DNA of 64,000 nt, taken from positions 6,195,158 to 6,259,157 of the forward strand of contig JANAVB010009599.1 in NCBI GenBank assembly GCA_029216955.1, read 5' to 3'. Within the stretch, counting starts at the first letter, position 1. Every line of letters begins with the position of its first letter. Positions 21,423 to 34,944 of the stretch are shown here, one piece after another. Made by a program: the position numbers and the translations under genes. Origin of the DNA: Iris pallida. Taxonomy: Eukaryota; Streptophyta; Magnoliopsida; Asparagales; Iridaceae. Under the pieces are notes generated by a model. That model had not been told where the DNA came from and did no database searches. It saw only the letters and a list, made by a program, of their open reading frames with translations.

Positions 21423-23772
21423 TCATCTTCGGTCGAATAATTGGTGAAAGAAAGTTCGTTCTAGACTCTACTTCGCCTAATCACAACACCGAAACTGACT
21501 ATGACTCTGGGAAAATGTAACTTTTTGATATAGTTGGCAGGCCAAGAATATCATTTAGAACATGGGATATGATATAAAAAACGACCAGGGACTAAACTAC
21601 GGCCGGGGACGACGGTTGCCAATATGTCACTTTGCTCTTTCCGGTAAACCCGAGAACTATTATCAACAAAACGGTGTTGGCTTGGGTTATGTCACTCCTC
21701 CAACAACTCCTGGAAGATCAGACGTCGAAGCAGATCGTTGTTCTCATTCTTCTGATTCCTACCTCCGGGATTCAGACTCCAGCATTAGAGACATGTTCAA
21801 AGCAACTTTGTCTGTCAACATGGTGTCAGTTGACCAAATTACAGACGATGTCCAATCGATCGAGCTTGAACAATAAGCTTAAAAGATGAAAACTAGGTGG
21901 GAGTTGTATTTCGAACAACGTAAACCGCCTAAAGAAGACAAAGTCGTCCAAATCAATTTAGAAGATGAATCATCTCTTAAACCAATCTTCATCAACAAAT
22001 GTCTGTCTGGAAATGACCAAAAATCTCTTATACAGCTTATAAAAGAATACATTGATGTCTTTGCATGGAGCTATGATGACATACCAGGCTTGGACCCTAA
22101 AGTTGCTATGCACTTCCTAAATATCTCGTCTAAAGCTAAGCCAGTGAAGCAGCATCAATGACGATTCCGACCAGAAATCATAGAGGCTATCGAGAGTGAA
22201 GTCAAGAAGCTTATTGCAAGTGGATTCATTTGTGAAGAATAACACCCTGACTGGGTCGCTAACATCGTGCTAATCATGAAAAAGAACGGCAAAGTTCGAG
22301 TCTGTATCGATTACCGTGATTTAAACTCTGTATGCCAGAAAGATGAGTTCCCTCTACCAATTACCGACGTAATGATCGAAAATACTTACGGCTTCGAACG
22401 GATGTCCTTCATGGACGGATTCTCAGGCTACAACCAGATCAAGATATTCCCCGACGATGAGAAGCACACATCTTTTCGAACACCGTTGGGGGTATACTGC
22501 TATACGGTGATGCCATTTGGATTGAAAAATACAGGGGCGACATACCAGCGAGCTATTAACACAATTTTTTGCGATCATTTGCACAAAATAGTAGAATACT
22601 ACATAGACGATATCGCAGTTAAAGGCCGTCTCAAGGGAAACAACCTCCAAGACTTGAGAATAGTGTTTGAACTAATGCGTGCACACCAACTCAAGATGAA
22701 TCCAACCAAGTCTTTTCTGGGAGTCTCCATCGGCAAGTTCCTTGGTTTTATCATCACTTCAAAGGGTATACATCTTGACCCGGAGAAAGTAAAAGCTATC
22801 CTCGATATGTATCCCCCAAGAAATCTCAAAGAGCTATGCGGACTTCAAGAAAGGCTAGCCTACATCAGACGATTCATTTCGAACCTTTCTGGAAGGTGTC
22901 AACCATTTACTCAGCTCATAAAGAAAGTCGTATCTTTCGTCTGGACTGAACAATGTCAACGCATATTTGACGACATCAAAAAGTATCTCACAAGCCCCCT
23001 AGTATTGGTAGCTCCAATAATGGGAAAGCCCTTCTTACTATATATTCGCGCTATGGACCATTCCCTTGGCGCCCTCAAAAGAATGAAGACGGCCATGAAC
23101 AGACAATCTACTACCTCAGTCGCACAATGGTGGGTGTCGAGCACAGATACACACCTGTGGAAAAGAAATGCCTTGCACTGGTATTTGATATCCAGAAGAC
23201 ACGCTACTATATGTCTGGACAGACTATCCACATCATATCTAAAGTCAATCCTCTCAGAATACTCATGACTAAACCGGGTTCTCTCAATTTTCGTTTAGCT
23301 ACATGGGCAACGCTGTTGACTCCATATGATATGTTTTTCGTTCCTCAGAAGGCAGTAAAAGGCCAAGCGTTAGCTGAATTCCTAGCAGCTCATCCGGTGC
23401 CAGAATCTTCCAAACTCTACGACAAAATTCCCGATGAAGTAGTGGAGTCTAACACCGCAACTGAAGAAATCCCTATATGGCGACTGTTCTTTGACGGTGC
23501 ATCAAGAACAGGACCTAAAGGAAATATTGTGGCCGGAGTAGGCGTCGTGCTCGTTTCACCGGACCATCTGGTTATACATTGTGCATATTCTCTTGTGGAA
23601 CCCTGTACCAACAACGTGGCTGAATACAATGTCCTATTGATCAGCCTACAACTGGCAAAACAACTGGGAGTTGACAATCTAGAAGCTTACGGCGATTCTA
23701 AGCTAATAGTTAGTCAGGTCCGAGGCGATTATGAAGTTCGTCACAAAGATCTCATCCCCTATCACAAAGCGA
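21209..23772 (+). repeat. Direct duplication of an element A segment, copy 1 (partner 50876-53437)
   Basis: The 2,564 bp here align with 50876-53437 at about 95 % by eye. Both copies carry the same stop before HPDWV, the same deletion after SLGAL and the same damaged region near 21520. The CACTA element lies exactly between copy 1's right end and copy 2's left end. Confidence 0.85.
21423..23772 (+). pseudogene. RT and RNase H region of element A, copy 1
   Basis: A G-patch-like GYDIKNDQGLNYG lies near 21570. The RT has FMDGFSGYN and YIDD (22600-22611). A TAA before HPDWV (near 22241) and a deletion after SLGAL (near 23080) are present, and the same two lesions occur in copy 2. After the deletion the frame changes and the second RNase H follows (LFFDGASRTGPKGN, NNVAEYN, GDSKLIVSQ). 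The sequence stops abruptly at 23772, where CACTA sequence begins. Confidence 0.87.
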
Positions 23773-23945
23773 CGGAATCAGCGATGCCGACAAAAGACGT
23801 CGCCAAAATTTTGCATATTAGCGACGTCCTAAAATGTCTTTGCTATACGACACTAGTTGGCGACGTTTAGCGCCGTCCTATAATATCGTCGCTATACGAC
23901 ACTAGTTGGCGACGTTTAGCGACGTCTCCTCTTGACGTCGCTAAG
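23773..23945 (+). repeat. Subterminal repeats, left end of the CACTA
   Basis: Several copies of TTAGCGACGTC, TTGGCGACGTTTAGC and CTATACGACACTAGTTGGCG occur. CACTA transposases bind short subterminal repeats of this kind. The terminal CACTA is absent. Confidence 0.7.
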
Positions 23946-23999
23946 TTTTTTACTTAGGGCACGCTGTTTTCTTTTTCCCCCTCACTCGAAAATTTCTAA

Positions 24000-24247
24000 A
24001 ATTTTCTCCCCCCCGGCGATCTCCCCTCCGACGACCCCCTCGACCCACAGCGACCCTCTACCCCCCCGACGACTCACTCCCCCCCCCCCCCCGCGACCCC
24101 TTCCCCCCCCGGCGACTCCCTCCCCCCAGGCGACCCCGACCCCCCTATCGAGCTCCTCCTCCCCCAATCCGAGCTCCTCCTCCTCTTCCCCAGGTAAACC
24201 CTAACCTAACTCCTCTCCCTCCTCCTCCTCCTCCTCCTCTCCTACGG

Positions 24248-24288
<41 letters not shown>

Positions 24289-24420
24289 CACACAGACACA
24301 CATACGGACACACGAACACACACACACGGACACACGGTTAGGGGTGCCACTTGGACAGGCTAAACCTGTAGAAAGCTTGTGTGTCCGTGTGTGTGTGTGT
24401 GTCCAAGCCAAGACCTGGGC
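24000..24420. repeat. C-rich low-complexity tract and (CA)n microsatellite
   Basis: C-rich sequence at 24000-24240 is followed by (CA)n at 24249-24285 and degenerate cacacgga repeats to about 24330. ORFs in it (Pro-rich or Gly-rich) are products of the low complexity. Confidence 0.85.
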
Positions 24421-26015
24421 CCTGCCCTCTCGTCCAATATCTGTACCCCAAATCACCCTGTACTACAATGCCAAGTCCTTGGCCTTCCTGCCTACTACAG
24501 GGGACCAATACTTGGTACTACCCTAAGTCCCTGCACCCAGTGCAGAGCATACACCCTACCTACAGGGTCATAGACAGTACCCTATGGCCCTGTCTAGTGC
24601 AGGCCACCCTGCCCACTAGCTGCCAAAGGGCTAAGTAGCCCTATACAGCCCTCTCACTCACTCTTGACACCTAGGACTGTCAACTAGGAGTGACACACTA
24701 TGAACCACACATAGGCTATACACCTCACATGAGCAATCCTCCTTTACATTTATGTGCACACAACTTACTGTCTAATATCAGTCCTATTCTCCTTCCTATT
24801 TCCTGTTATTACAGTCATACCCATACATTGGCTAACCCATAATACTAGGACACCCAAGTCAGGAAAAACACATAAATACATACATGTAACCTACTGTCTA
24901 CCTATTTCCATTACCTGCTGTCTGTAGACTTGCCTCTAATTGCCCGATCCCTTTCCATAGCATACCAATGCAATTACATAACTCAAGACATCCCATTACA
25001 CTAACACTCCCTATTTTATCTTGCTCTAAACTAAACACCCTATCTATATCTATGTGAACACATACTGATATCTATTTTTGATACTGCACACGACATAATA
25101 CACCTACATCAACTGACTCCAATTTACCTATCGGATACTCACACAACCTGATACACGGTATCCTCATATGTATGCCCCTTATTAATATGAATAGTAGACA
25201 CACTCACACACACAAGTTCTCTGATAATATGTTTTCTTACACCAGCACTTATAGGCCAGAACCTAACTACCCTTAGAGTATTACTGATACCCCTAGTTAT
25301 CCTCTTATGGTACATATCTGTGTATAACCTGTATTTATCTATAGGTGCCTACTGCATCCATGGGCGCCTATTATCCATGCCTTGATATGGATATTCCATA
25401 TTAGCACGCTTTTGACAACTATCCTTCTACCAATTTGTACACACCCCCGCATACTTCTCCTCCAATACTTGCTACACGAGTTTGTCTCCTCTAAAAACTT
25501 CCAATTTTCTGGGTGGAGGAGAAACATACTTCCATTACTGTTGTTAACCCAATCCACTGTTTAGAATTTATTTAAAAGTAAACATATGCACCCTGAGTTC
25601 TTACCTACTGTTGTGCCTATGTTTGAAACTTTATTACATAGCCCTACAATCCACACTTTTACCTGAACCCCTAGTTTACAGGTTTTAGGATACTCCCTTC
25701 TATTGTTGCATACAATAATTTCTATGGTTCAATTGCTCTGTGCGGTTATAATAACCGACCCAACCAGCCCGAGTTGTACCCCTACACACGGTTACCATGT
25801 CTCTCTACTGTAATATACACTAGGAAGTTCGAACACTGCAAATATCGGTGTTTGTTCCATGTCTATGTCTAGTGAAGGATAATTGCCTAGACTTAGTCAA
25901 CTTCACCCAGTTTGACTAGTTTGTCCAAGATATTGACTTAGTCAACTCAACTTCACCCAGTTTGACTAGTTACTGTGGTGAACATGTGTGTCCATCTTTG
26001 TAGAATTATTTTCAA
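24421..26015 (+). other. Upstream non-coding part of the CACTA
   Basis: No supported exon is seen. It probably contains the promoter and leader of the transposase gene. A direct repeat of about 35 bp (gacttagtcaacttcaccc followed by agtttgactagtt) occurs at 25891-25923 and 25935-25972, shortly before the transposase ATG. Confidence 0.5.
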
Positions 26016-27566
26016 ATGGATATGAATTACTACTTGCAGAATCGTTCATGGATGTTCAATCGTCGTCCTGATAATATATGTGGTGTGCAGGATGAATACA
26101 TAGCGGGAGTAGAGCAGTTCCTGCAGTTTGCTAAGGCGTTCCCTCAGTACATGGACGACACCAAAATTAAGTATCCGTGTGTGAAATGTCATAACGTGAA
26201 ATATTATCCAGAAGTGGAAGTGACATATCATTTGTACTCGAGGGGTTTCATGCCTAATTACTATCAGTGGACCGCACACAGAGAACTTGTATCTTTAGTA
26301 TCAGAGCCGGAGCCTTATGTTGAGCTGTATATGTATGCGGGACCTAATTTTGTTTCAGATAATCATGCATACGATGACGGGTGCGTGAACAAGGTTTTCG
26401 ATGCTGCGGGGCCTAGTTTCGTTCATGATGCAGCTGAGGAGGCACCCAATGTCGATGCTGCAAAGTTCATGGAGTTGCTGGAGAATGCATGGACTCTATT
26501 GTATCCTGGTTGTGAGGATCATTCACCGTTGGAGGTGGTTACAAGATTGTTGAGCATTAAGTAAGATTTTAACATGTCACAAGAATGATACAACCGAGTA
26601 TTAGAGTTGATTATAGAGATCTTGCCGGCGGGTGCTAAGTTACCTAAAGACTTCTACCGGTCTAAGAGGATGGTTAGATCGCTCTGGATGGGATACAAAA
26701 AAATTGATTCTTGTCGCAATGGGTGCATGATGTACTATAAAGACGACAAGGATGCTGATGTGCGCAGATTTTGTGGTGCTGATCGCTATAAGATAACTAG
26801 TACAGGAAGGTCTGCCGGTACAAGAAGACCGACCGATTCAATACACTACTTGCCTTTAACGCCGTGGTTGTAAAGATTATTTATGGTGAAAGAGACGGCC
26901 AAAAATATGAGTTGGCACATGCGAGAATAGATTGAAGGAGTGTTGGATCAGCCATCCGATGGAGAAGCGTGGAAGCACTTTGATCGAGTGTATCCTAATT
27001 TTGCTTTAGATTCGCGTAATGTCATATTGGGGATATCTTATGACGGTTTTACTCCTTTTGGTCTTTCGGGAGTATTTCAAGCCTCATGTTGCAACTAATA
27101 GAACGAGAGCTTCCAGAAACGACGACGAAGATCATGAATGTAATGATACAATACTGAAGGTATTCAATGCTCCAAGAAAGCCATCGGGTAAAATAAAGAA
27201 GAGATATCTGAACGATGATAAGCAAAGGGCTGCTCAGGTGTATGTATTACTCAACTGCAACGAGCATGAAGTAGAGAAGCTGGAGGGGTAAGTAATTAAT
27301 ACGTCTATATTATTTTAATAGTGTTGATTATTATACTATTACATTAATTGAACGATGTTGTTTTCAGCATATTTAATGATGATGTGAGGTCAGGTAGGCC
27401 ACACATAACAGAAGAAGAACTAGAACAAGAAATGAGGTGTTATTTCCCATCATGGTTGAGTACATATGTAAGACTTGAGAACTCTGTAATTAACTTTCTA
27501 TATATGCACTTGAGAATGAGCTTAATTTCTTTTTTCGTGGTATTTAGGTCGATCATCCATACGTAA
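26016..27566 (+). pseudogene. CACTA TNP2-type transposase, internally deleted
   Basis: The N-terminus (RSWMFNRRPDN, IKYPCVKCHN) is the transposase-associated domain. After an in-frame TGA near 26586 the TNP2 motifs follow: LPKDFYRSKRMV, YKKIDSCRNGCMMYYK, then, after a stop at 26871, SWHMRE, SDGEAWKHFD, YPNFALDSRNV and YDGFTPFG, which has the first catalytic Asp region. Sequence then jumps to the family's C-terminal motifs (VYVLLNCNE at 27240), so most of the catalytic core is deleted. An intron at about 27470-27551 (GTAAGA to tatttag) joins SWLSTYV to DHPYVRLENE and a C-terminal YCVNGFRF block. It is not functional. Confidence 0.82.
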
Positions 27567-28275
27567 GACTTGAGAATGAGTCTATTAGAACGCTAGCCAA
27601 GGGACCAATTTATGCTGCAAAAATATGGCCAAGTTACTGTGTGAATGGGTTTAGGTTCAAGTCAACAACTTGCCCGATCAGTGACAACTTTGTGGATCTC
27701 GATTCCACCAAAACAGTTGTTTGTGTATCAGATCTTCGAACTACAAAGATGTTGATATGGGCAACGATTTCTATAGCGTCCTACGGGAGATTGTGGAGCT
27801 GACATATAGTTATGGAATAGAGCCTGCTAAGATTGTGTTATTCAGGTGTGATTAGTTCGATCCGATTGAAGGTCAAGGTTGGAAAGTAGACAAGCACGGT
27901 CTTGTGGATATAAACTATCAACGTCGATATCAAGCCTATGAACCATTTGTCCTATCAACTCAGGCTCAGCTCGTGTACTTCACAAGTTATCCTAAACGGG
28001 AAACAATAAGGTCGGACTGGTGGGCAGTATGTAAGACCAAAGCTAGAAATACCTTTGAGGTTGACGACATAGCTTATCAAGAAGATAAACTACCTCTTGT
28101 AACAAATATTATAGAAGTGGACACGACGGAAGTTCCTCATTACACATCTAATTGTGTAGAAGAAGTAGAATTATCTGAAGAGGAAGATGCAGATGAAAGT
28201 GAAGGTATAGAGGAGGAAGAAGAAGAAGAAGAAGATGAGCTAAACGAACAAGATGAATTTTCAGAAGAGGATTAA
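27552..28275 (+). pseudogene. C-terminal DUF4216 part of the CACTA transposase
   Basis: After the intron the reading gives LAKGPIYAAKIWPSYCVNG, then YYGVLREIVEL, DINYQRRYQAYEPFVL, TQAQLVYFTSYPKR and DWWAVCKTKARN, matching DUF4216 found at the end of plant TNP2 proteins. Stops and frameshifts lie between 27700 and 27860. The last 124 codons (27904-28275) are open and end in a long Glu/Asp tail (IEEEEEEEEDELNEQDE). Confidence 0.75.
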
Positions 28276-28408
28276 ATCTGTACGTTTGTTTTATCATCAT
28301 ATTTGACACTTTAGTGACACTTTTGTGACTATGATATTTTTTAAAAATCTGTGATGTCTATCATATAAATATGTATATTTGTTTTATTATCATATGTTAT
28401 TATCAGGT

Positions 28409-28496
28409 ATGACAAGACCAGGAGGACGACGCGGAGGATATTATGTTAGGCAGTCCCGTGTGCGTCAGGTTAGGAAGGCAGATTTCGTACCCTCAT
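28409..28496 (+). pseudogene. First exon part of the CACTA's second gene, cut by E1
   Basis: ATGACAAGACCAGGAGG starts a basic Gly/Arg-rich stretch (MTRPGGRRGGYYVRQSRVR) that runs into the E1 insertion at 28497. The reading continues after the TSD at 47824. Genes of this type (transposase_24 or TNPA-like) lie downstream of TNP2 in plant CACTA elements. Confidence 0.65.
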
Positions 28497-30837
28497 TGTA
28501 ACACCCACTTTTCTAAAATAAGGGTAATTTTGAAATTTTGTAATTATAATAATTTAATAATGATATTTAAACCATGTTATGATTTTTGATGATTTTTAAT
28601 TATTTTAAAACTATTTAAAATGTTGAATTGTAATTTTGATGGTTAACTAGTGTAACCCTAGAGACTGCATGACCTAGAGACTAACCATGACCATGGGGAC
28701 CTAACCATGTGATTAGGATGACTAATTGTGACTTTTTAGCCTAAGAGTATTTTGGTTATTTTGACTTATTAATGAAAATAAATTTTGATTAATTAGTATT
28801 GTGCTAATTGAATTGCTAGAGACTAACCTAGTTTTGACTAAACCTAGATGTTAATGATGCTCATGGAGGTTTAGTTACAAGGTTAGAGACTTAATGGTTA
28901 AGTTAGATTAACAATATCTAGATATTTCATAGTAGGATATTTATTCCTTAGGATATTTGTGAAAAAGAAAGCCTTATGACTAGTTGAACCAATAGGAAGG
29001 CTTAGAATTTGGTGGACAACTCCTAGCCACTCATCTACATGAAAAAATAACCCTAATTCATCTAATGACCAGCCATCAAGTGCCCCCTCCCTTCCTACAA
29101 AGAATTCTTAAAAAAATCCTTGCCTCTTTTTACCTCTACATAGAACCCTAAGTGTTCTTCCCCAAATTAGAGAGCTTCCCTCTTTGATTTGATTTCCTTT
29201 CCCTCACATTCCTCCATCCAAACTTCTCCTAATCCATCCCACACCATCAAGAAAGGATTCTATCCAAGAATTTGGGCAAAGTACAAAAGGAGGTGTCATT
29301 TTGGATACATCTTCGTATCGGAGCCGTGTCCTAAAGATTTTTATTGGGATTCAACTCCCAATAGGTAAAACCTATCCTCTAACTTGATTTCCTTTGTATA
29401 TTAATTAGTTTTGAATCCAAAGGAACCACCCCCATGCATGTGTCCCCTTTAGATTTAATTTTGAGACCATTTGGAGTCCATTTGAGGATGTTATAGGTGT
29501 GTCTTGTGTCCTACTTGATAGATACCAAATTAGGACACCCCATGTGTATGTATGTATGTATGATAATAGTTTAAATAGATATTTAAATTTAGTTTTAGAA
29601 TGGTTAGAGAGTGGATTGATCTTAGTTAGGATGGTTAGAATGAGTTTCATTTGGATACCTATGTTGGTATCCAAGTATCTTGGCCAACCCAAATTCATCA
29701 TAATTTTTATCCACGTTTTTATTAACAAAAGCAACTTAGAAATGTCATAACTTTTAGCTTAGAACTCCGATTTATCTCCCTTTTTTTTAAAGAACCGTAT
29801 CGAAGTTAGCTTTCCAAATATATATTTTAATAAGCCAATTTCTTTCTGAAAATTTCTGTAAAATTATTTGAGTGTCAGTTGTACGAAAGACGAACACGTT
29901 TTGGTATTTTTGCGATTCTGGGAGTTTTCGGACACAAAAATGCGATCCGTTTAAAGTTTCGGAAAGATAACACAAAGGGCTATAACATACTTTAATCCTA
30001 AAAGTTAGTGAATGCCCAATTGGTACAGTATTGGTTTTAAGTAGAAGAGTGACTATAAGATATATGCATTTTGTGTAACCTATGAGCCTATGTAGTATGG
30101 ATATTAAATGAATATAGAGTATATAATGCATGATATGTTAGATGAATAAAATAATATATATGATATATATCCTCTTTACATTAATGTATATATATGGTTG
30201 AATGCAAGCATGCAGGAATACAATGAATATAATGTATGTAAGAAATGCATAAATGCATGAATGAAAGAATGATATACAATGTATGCATGAAAGTATATAA
30301 TGAATGCTAGATATGAATGCAAGGTATGCATGTAACGAATGATATATATAGGTGTTAAGGTAATGTAATGTATGTATTCACATATATTTTGAGTTAAATA
30401 TATGAGTTTGTATGCATATATTATATGTATGCATGTATGCAGGAATGAATGTAATATAATGTAGAGTATGCATATATAAATATAATGTATGCAAGTATAT
30501 AATATATTCAAATATATATGTACGCATCTATATATGTATGTATAGGTGCATGAATGAATGCAAGTATGCATATGTGATATGTATGTAGGCATGTATGCAA
30601 TGTATATATGTATACATGATATGTATGTATGCATGTATGCAATGTAAGTATGTATGTATATATTTCTATAAACTGAGTTAACCTATAACCTTTTACACAC
30701 ATGCATTCATACACCCTTTGACACCATGTATCCCATGTCACATACACCTACATATCACTAAATCTGAGAACATTAACACATATCCTTTCACACATATGCC
30801 AAACACGCACATACTCACTTACGCTTTTACCTCTTTT

Positions 30838-31099
<262 letters not shown>

Positions 31100-31231
31100 T
31101 ATGACTAAGTTTGTGTGTCTTGTTAGCTTATGGTTTAGTTTTGTGCTTGGTTTAGCAAGTGACTTAGGCTATGAGTTAGTAGCTATCTTGGATACTTGAT
31201 TTGCATATACTTAGTTTGTTTAGACCTAGAA

Positions 31232-31364
31232 TTGACTAACCTAGACTAGTTGACCATTGTTGACTCAACCCTAGCTAGTTTGACCACAGTTGACTAGAGT
31301 TGACCTAGTTTGACTTTATAGTTGACCAAAGTTGACCAAGAGTTGAATTTGACATAGATTGACT
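31232..31364 (+). promoter_or_regulatory. Array of eleven TTGAC motifs (W-box-like) in the E1 5' LTR
   Basis: TTGAC occurs at 31232, 31250, 31260, 31280, 31290, 31300, 31310, 31322, 31332, 31350 and 31359. All are followed by C or T except 31350 (TTGACA). Spacing is mostly 10 bp or multiples. TTGACC/T is the core bound by plant WRKY factors, so this could be a stress-responsive enhancer. It could also simply be a decayed 10-bp satellite. Confidence 0.6.
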
Positions 31365-32635
31365 TAGAATCATGTAGTTTGTATTATAATTTCAATTACC
31401 ATATAAATTGAACTCTTTATAACCTGTGTTGCCATAACTAGGACTCTGTGACTCCAGTTGGCCATCTTTTTATATTAGCTGTTCAGGGTATCAGGCGAGT
31501 ACATTCTCTGATTTTTTCATATCCTGTTAGAATTATTCTCCTGCTTTAAATTACTTTACTTGATGCTGTCACGTTGGTCACACGGATTAGTACTAAATGG
31601 ATCCTTTCTTGAGATGTTATCCCCTCAGGGAGCATCGGATACTACATATTCTGTGTGTTTCACTTACATTGTGTATCACTATGCTTCATGGTTCATTGAA
31701 TCACTTGTGATATGTACTCTCATGATCACAGAGTCTTCCTTGAATCATCTATTTATGGGCATTTCTAGAATCCCCATTTATGGGACTATCATGTATCACC
31801 CTTCGGGGGCCGTTACATGAATCATAATATAACCTGGCTGGATCCTTGTGTATTGATTGGGGGTACAAGGGAGTAGAAGTAGACATGTGAATAATACCCA
31901 AGTAGTATCTCATCTGATCACCTCCGTAGTGTCTCATCAGAATCACCCTATGTCATTCATATGTTTATATTGTACTCTGACTCACTAGTCACTGTTAGTT
32001 CTCTATTTACACAATATATATATTTCTATTACAGCTATCTCTTTTACATTTTGTACTTTTTTTCAGTTTTATGTATCTTACTTTACTGTATGATTATATT
32101 TTCTAACCTGCTATGATCTGTTGAGATATATTGTGCTCGCTCCATCCTGATTGGGCACCGTTGATATGTTTACAAAGGACGAGGATAAGGCTGGTGTTGA
32201 CACTTTTTATGGGACAGCTCTAGATGACACCTGTGATCCGAATTTCCAGCCGGATGCACTAGCTATAGAGACTGAGGCTCCCTAGTCTAGGTTTTTATTA
32301 TTTCTATCATTTGAGATCTGGATTGTATATATTCTTTCATATTCTGTAGTTGAGACTTTGTATTTCTGGATGTTTGCTGAGTTGTTATCTTAGACACTTA
32401 GACTCTTGTGATCATCTGTATTTTATTTTGAGTTCTATATCATATCATACTTTTTCTTTCTTAGTTGTGATTGAGTTTACATTCTGCTATGTCACCCCCA
32501 TTCGGGGAGTATAAACTGCTTAGCCTTATACTGTTAGATGCATGAGACCTAGGACAGCGTTCTACCGCCGACACTGCGGCGTAGGCTGGACGTACTCACG
32601 TCTCGTGCCCTTACTCTAGGGTGCGGGTCGTGACA

Positions 32636-33488
32636 CGTTTTTAGTGGTAGCCCATGCAGGTCGAGTTTGTGTAGTGGTATTTGAACTAGAGTACCACTAC
32701 AACCTGTAGTAGGATTAGGATATATTTTTGAAGGTACTCAATCACAGTTAGGATTCCTTGAGAGATTCCTGGGATGACCCTTGAGAATCTCATTATAAAA
32801 CACTTTCAAAATTTGATTCTAATAGTTTATATTTATCTTTTTGGTTAATTAATGAATTTAATTTTTGGTATCCATTGTTGATTTAATTTTTGACAAGATG
32901 AAATTATATGGGCTAGGTCATCTAAGTTATGGAATCTAGTCTTCTACAGTCACGTTAGCCAGCATGGTGAGGACATATTGTCTGACTTTGGATATATTTC
33001 TCGGGTGTAGGAATTTAAGGTTTTTGCAGCCAAGCTAGCGGCATCGCAAAAATTTTAAATACCATGATTCTAGAGGTATGTGCCTTAGTCGAGGACTCTG
33101 TGATTATCGTAGCCTTGCTTACTAGTATGACGAGGATTTAGAGCACCATGATTTTGGATAGATGCATATGATTATCAGATTGTACCTTAAATGCTTTTGA
33201 ACATGTTTTGTCTACTTTTGTTTCAGTCCTTCTCAAAAAAGGGAATTATTGTTTGTTTTGTTTTGTTTTGATTCTCATTATTTAACTTAGGAGTAGCTTA
33301 GCTGTTATTATAAACCTTTGTGTAACTTCTTACTATGAAATTCTTCTTAATACAATGAATCGATAATTTTGCTAGACCTTATCTTAGATTTGATATTATA
33401 GCTCTGGTTTCAAAATGGTTCCTTCTTTTAAACAGATAAGCAGAACAGATTTTATCGTTATTTCCTTCTTGCTATTATTCTTGCATTA

Positions 33489-33531
<43 letters not shown>

Positions 33532-34555
33532 CTGTCTTGATTATATCAATCACCTACTTGCAATCCTTGTAGGAATCTAAATGTTGATCTTGATATGGAA
33601 TTTGATTTTTATATTGGGACATGAGAATGTATATAGTGGACACTTTGCCTGACACGTATGCATGCTACACTTTGATTACCAACCTATCTAAATGCACATT
33701 AATATGTTTTTGATGTTAAATTCTCAAAACCCCAATATTTCTGATACAGTACAGTATCAGAGACTAGTTCTCTATTTTTCCAGTTTAAATTCATAATTTA
33801 AATGTAAATTTCAGGTTATTAGTTGTTGTTTACATCACTGCACATGTATCTTATATACAGGGTTTCAATTCTTAAAGAAATTGGTTGAGTTTTATGTTTG
33901 AACTTGTCAAATCTGAGACTGTGTGCATATTAACCCTTAATACTGTATTCTAAGTGATTAGTTCAATTTGTAGTTTTTAGATGTAATATTTTGAGCTGTA
34001 TACATTGTTGTATGAATGGATATAATGTTAGGTTTCATACTCTTACATGTTAAGTTGTGGTTGTGATGAACATTGGGTTGGTTTGATGTTCGAATTTTTC
34101 CAAAATCCTGAAACTGAATACATGTTAACATTTTTACATTGATTTCAAATATTTAGTTCAATTTTAGATTTAATATGTAATATTGAACTGTATACATAGC
34201 TAAATGTATGGATAGTATGTTAGGGTTTCATCTATATCATGTTAGGTTGTGTTGGGATCATTGAGTTTGGTTGTGATGTTCAAACCCCTAAAATCTGAAA
34301 CTGCATTATGTTAATATTACATTGGTTTAAATGTTAGCTCATTTCCAGATTTTGTATGTAAATGCTGAACTAAAACTGGGTTTAACCTTTCAATACTAAA
34401 GCTATAACCCTGTACAAGGACACACACACTCTAACTTAGTATACACTGCTATGTAAACCTAACCCTTCATCTCTATGTTATGTTCACATATCTATATAAA
34501 TATAGAGTTTATGCATATATGTTATAATGTATATAGATACATAACTAAATCTCTA

Positions 34556-34608
<53 letters not shown>

Positions 34609-34881
34609 TCAGCCATGCAAGTTATGAGTAAATAGGTTGTGTATTGTAGATTGTTTAACCAATATGCCATGAGTAGTGTAACTTGATAGCTGTTGTTTTG
34701 AAACCCAAATCCTCCTATACACTTTCATGTATATTTCACACACACACACACACATGTCTGCTATCTAATCCTATGAACATGTCCACATACACCTATACAC
34801 ACACGAACCACATAACCTTTACATGATGCTAGCTTTTCCCTCTCTAACACTCTATATATATATATATTTCCCTCTCTAACA

Positions 34882-34944
<63 letters not shown>

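Noticed and set aside
23840..23915. CGACACTAGTTGGCGACG repeats as the 5' terminus of the CACTA
   Set aside because: They contain CACTA by chance inside subterminal repeats. The 3' terminus reads CACTACTAAAATAAGG and no counterpart is found here.
23932..24456. Pro-rich, Gly-rich and Cys/Val-rich ORFs in the CACTA 5' region
   Set aside because: They are products of C-rich and CA-repeat sequence. No start context, splice sites or domain support them.
28640..29400. Possible host gene fragments next to E1
   Set aside because: The sequence is repeated at 35.5-36.3 kb in the other LTR, so it is LTR sequence, and no coding pattern is seen.
30176..30750. ORFs rich in His, Ile, Tyr and Thr in the E1 LTRs (also 37085-37865 and 45795-46181)
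   Set aside because: They are translations of ATGTATGC and TA microsatellites, not proteins.
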